DNA from: CAYYMH01 sp964472785 | GTDB taxonomy: Bacteria > Zhuqueibacterota > Zhuqueibacteria > Thermofontimicrobiales > Thermofontimicrobiaceae | Direction: 5' to 3' | DNA: 40,962 nt | Assembly (NCBI GenBank): GCA_964472785.1 | Contig: CAYYMH010000037.1 | Span: 1 to 40,962, forward strand | In this document: positions 40,794 to 40,962 of the stretch, piece after piece | How positions within the stretch are numbered: position 1 is the first letter of the stretch | How the letters are laid out: each line of letters starts with the position of its first letter | Notes under the pieces: model-generated | Databases searched by the model: none | Told to the model about the DNA's origin: nothing | Seen by the model: only the letters and a program-made list of their open reading frames with translations | Made by a program: the position numbers and the translations under genes

Positions 40794-40962
40794 TGTCTTT
40801 ATCCTCGTATTTTTTTGTGTTAATGAATTATCCTGAATAATTCATACGCCACAAAGTATATAATACACAAAAGCACACAAATTAATGAAAATATAAAGCC
40901 TAACAGGCAAAGTAGATGAATCGACTCAGAATATTTTTTATGAATGCTTCTTTCACAACTTT
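40794..40962. other. Window edge, no gene seen
   Basis: The last 169 bases are AT-rich and probably hold the upstream region of the leftward FAH gene. No reliable promoter pair could be fixed, and no other feature was found. Confidence 0.5.

Overview
The window looks like chromosomal DNA of an uncultured bacterium of the FCB superphylum, most likely the Calditrichota / candidate KSB1 neighbourhood. This is inferred from gene content, not a marker gene. The pointers are two PorV/UPF0164-type outer-membrane proteins, a 1319-residue secreted protein ending in a YPNPFNP-type C-terminal sorting domain, a second protein with a FlgD-like YPNPF C-terminus, many lipoproteins, moderate-to-low GC, and good sigma70-like promoters (TTGACA-17-TATATT). 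No rRNA, tRNA or CRISPR array was seen.

Layout. (1) 57-2970: a BlaI-type repressor and an M56 (BlaR1/MecR1) membrane peptidase whose sensor end is a carboxypeptidase-regulatory-like domain plus three tandem TonB C-terminal domains; a promoter with a palindrome over its -10 lies upstream and a hairpin terminator follows. (2) 3161-7801: a cell-surface operon with an Ig-like-repeat lipoprotein, an Asp-box beta-propeller protein and two PorV-like proteins. (3) 7802-11129: an AT-rich accessory island. It holds a decayed PIN toxin gene interrupted by a 224-bp multi-hairpin MITE-like element with a 9-bp target duplication, the surviving antitoxin gene, a GC-richer gene scrap, and a HindIII-like restriction-modification pair.

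(4) 11130-25867: two divergent operons that share a 270-bp control region with a good promoter for each direction. The leftward operon encodes a TIM-barrel sugar isomerase/epimerase, a short Old-Yellow-Enzyme-type reductase with a 4Fe-4S motif, a fumarate-reductase-like flavoprotein, an SDR, a KDPG-type aldolase and a URO-D-family protein. The rightward operon encodes a DoxX membrane protein, a Tat-type Gfo/Idh/MocA oxidoreductase, an NHS-type MFS transporter, a second Gfo/Idh/MocA enzyme, an isomerase lipoprotein and two DUF1080 (3-keto-disaccharide hydrolase family) lipoproteins. Together they look like a sugar or glycoside utilisation system that works through 3-keto intermediates, with oxidation and bond cleavage outside the cytoplasm, uptake by the MFS protein and aldol cleavage inside. 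The substrate cannot be read from the sequence.

(5) 25921-28321 (minus): a three-gene module of CDP-alcohol phosphatidyltransferase, radical SAM and VTT-type membrane protein, suggestive of lipid-related chemistry, behind a clear promoter. (6) 28634-29656: a lipoprotein with eight short G-x-W repeats. (7) 30386-40793 (minus): a mosaic secreted metallophosphatase, an Ntn-type choloylglycine-hydrolase-like protein, an FGE-fold protein lacking the catalytic cysteines, a D-cysteine desulfhydrase/ACC-deaminase-family PLP enzyme, a transglutaminase-fold protein with Ser in place of Cys, and an FAH-family hydrolase.

Several intergenic regions hold structured repeats: the MITE at 7975-8198, an inverted repeat at 12270-12338, a twin hairpin with complementary loops at 30140-30198, and a second MITE-like element at 34372-34526.
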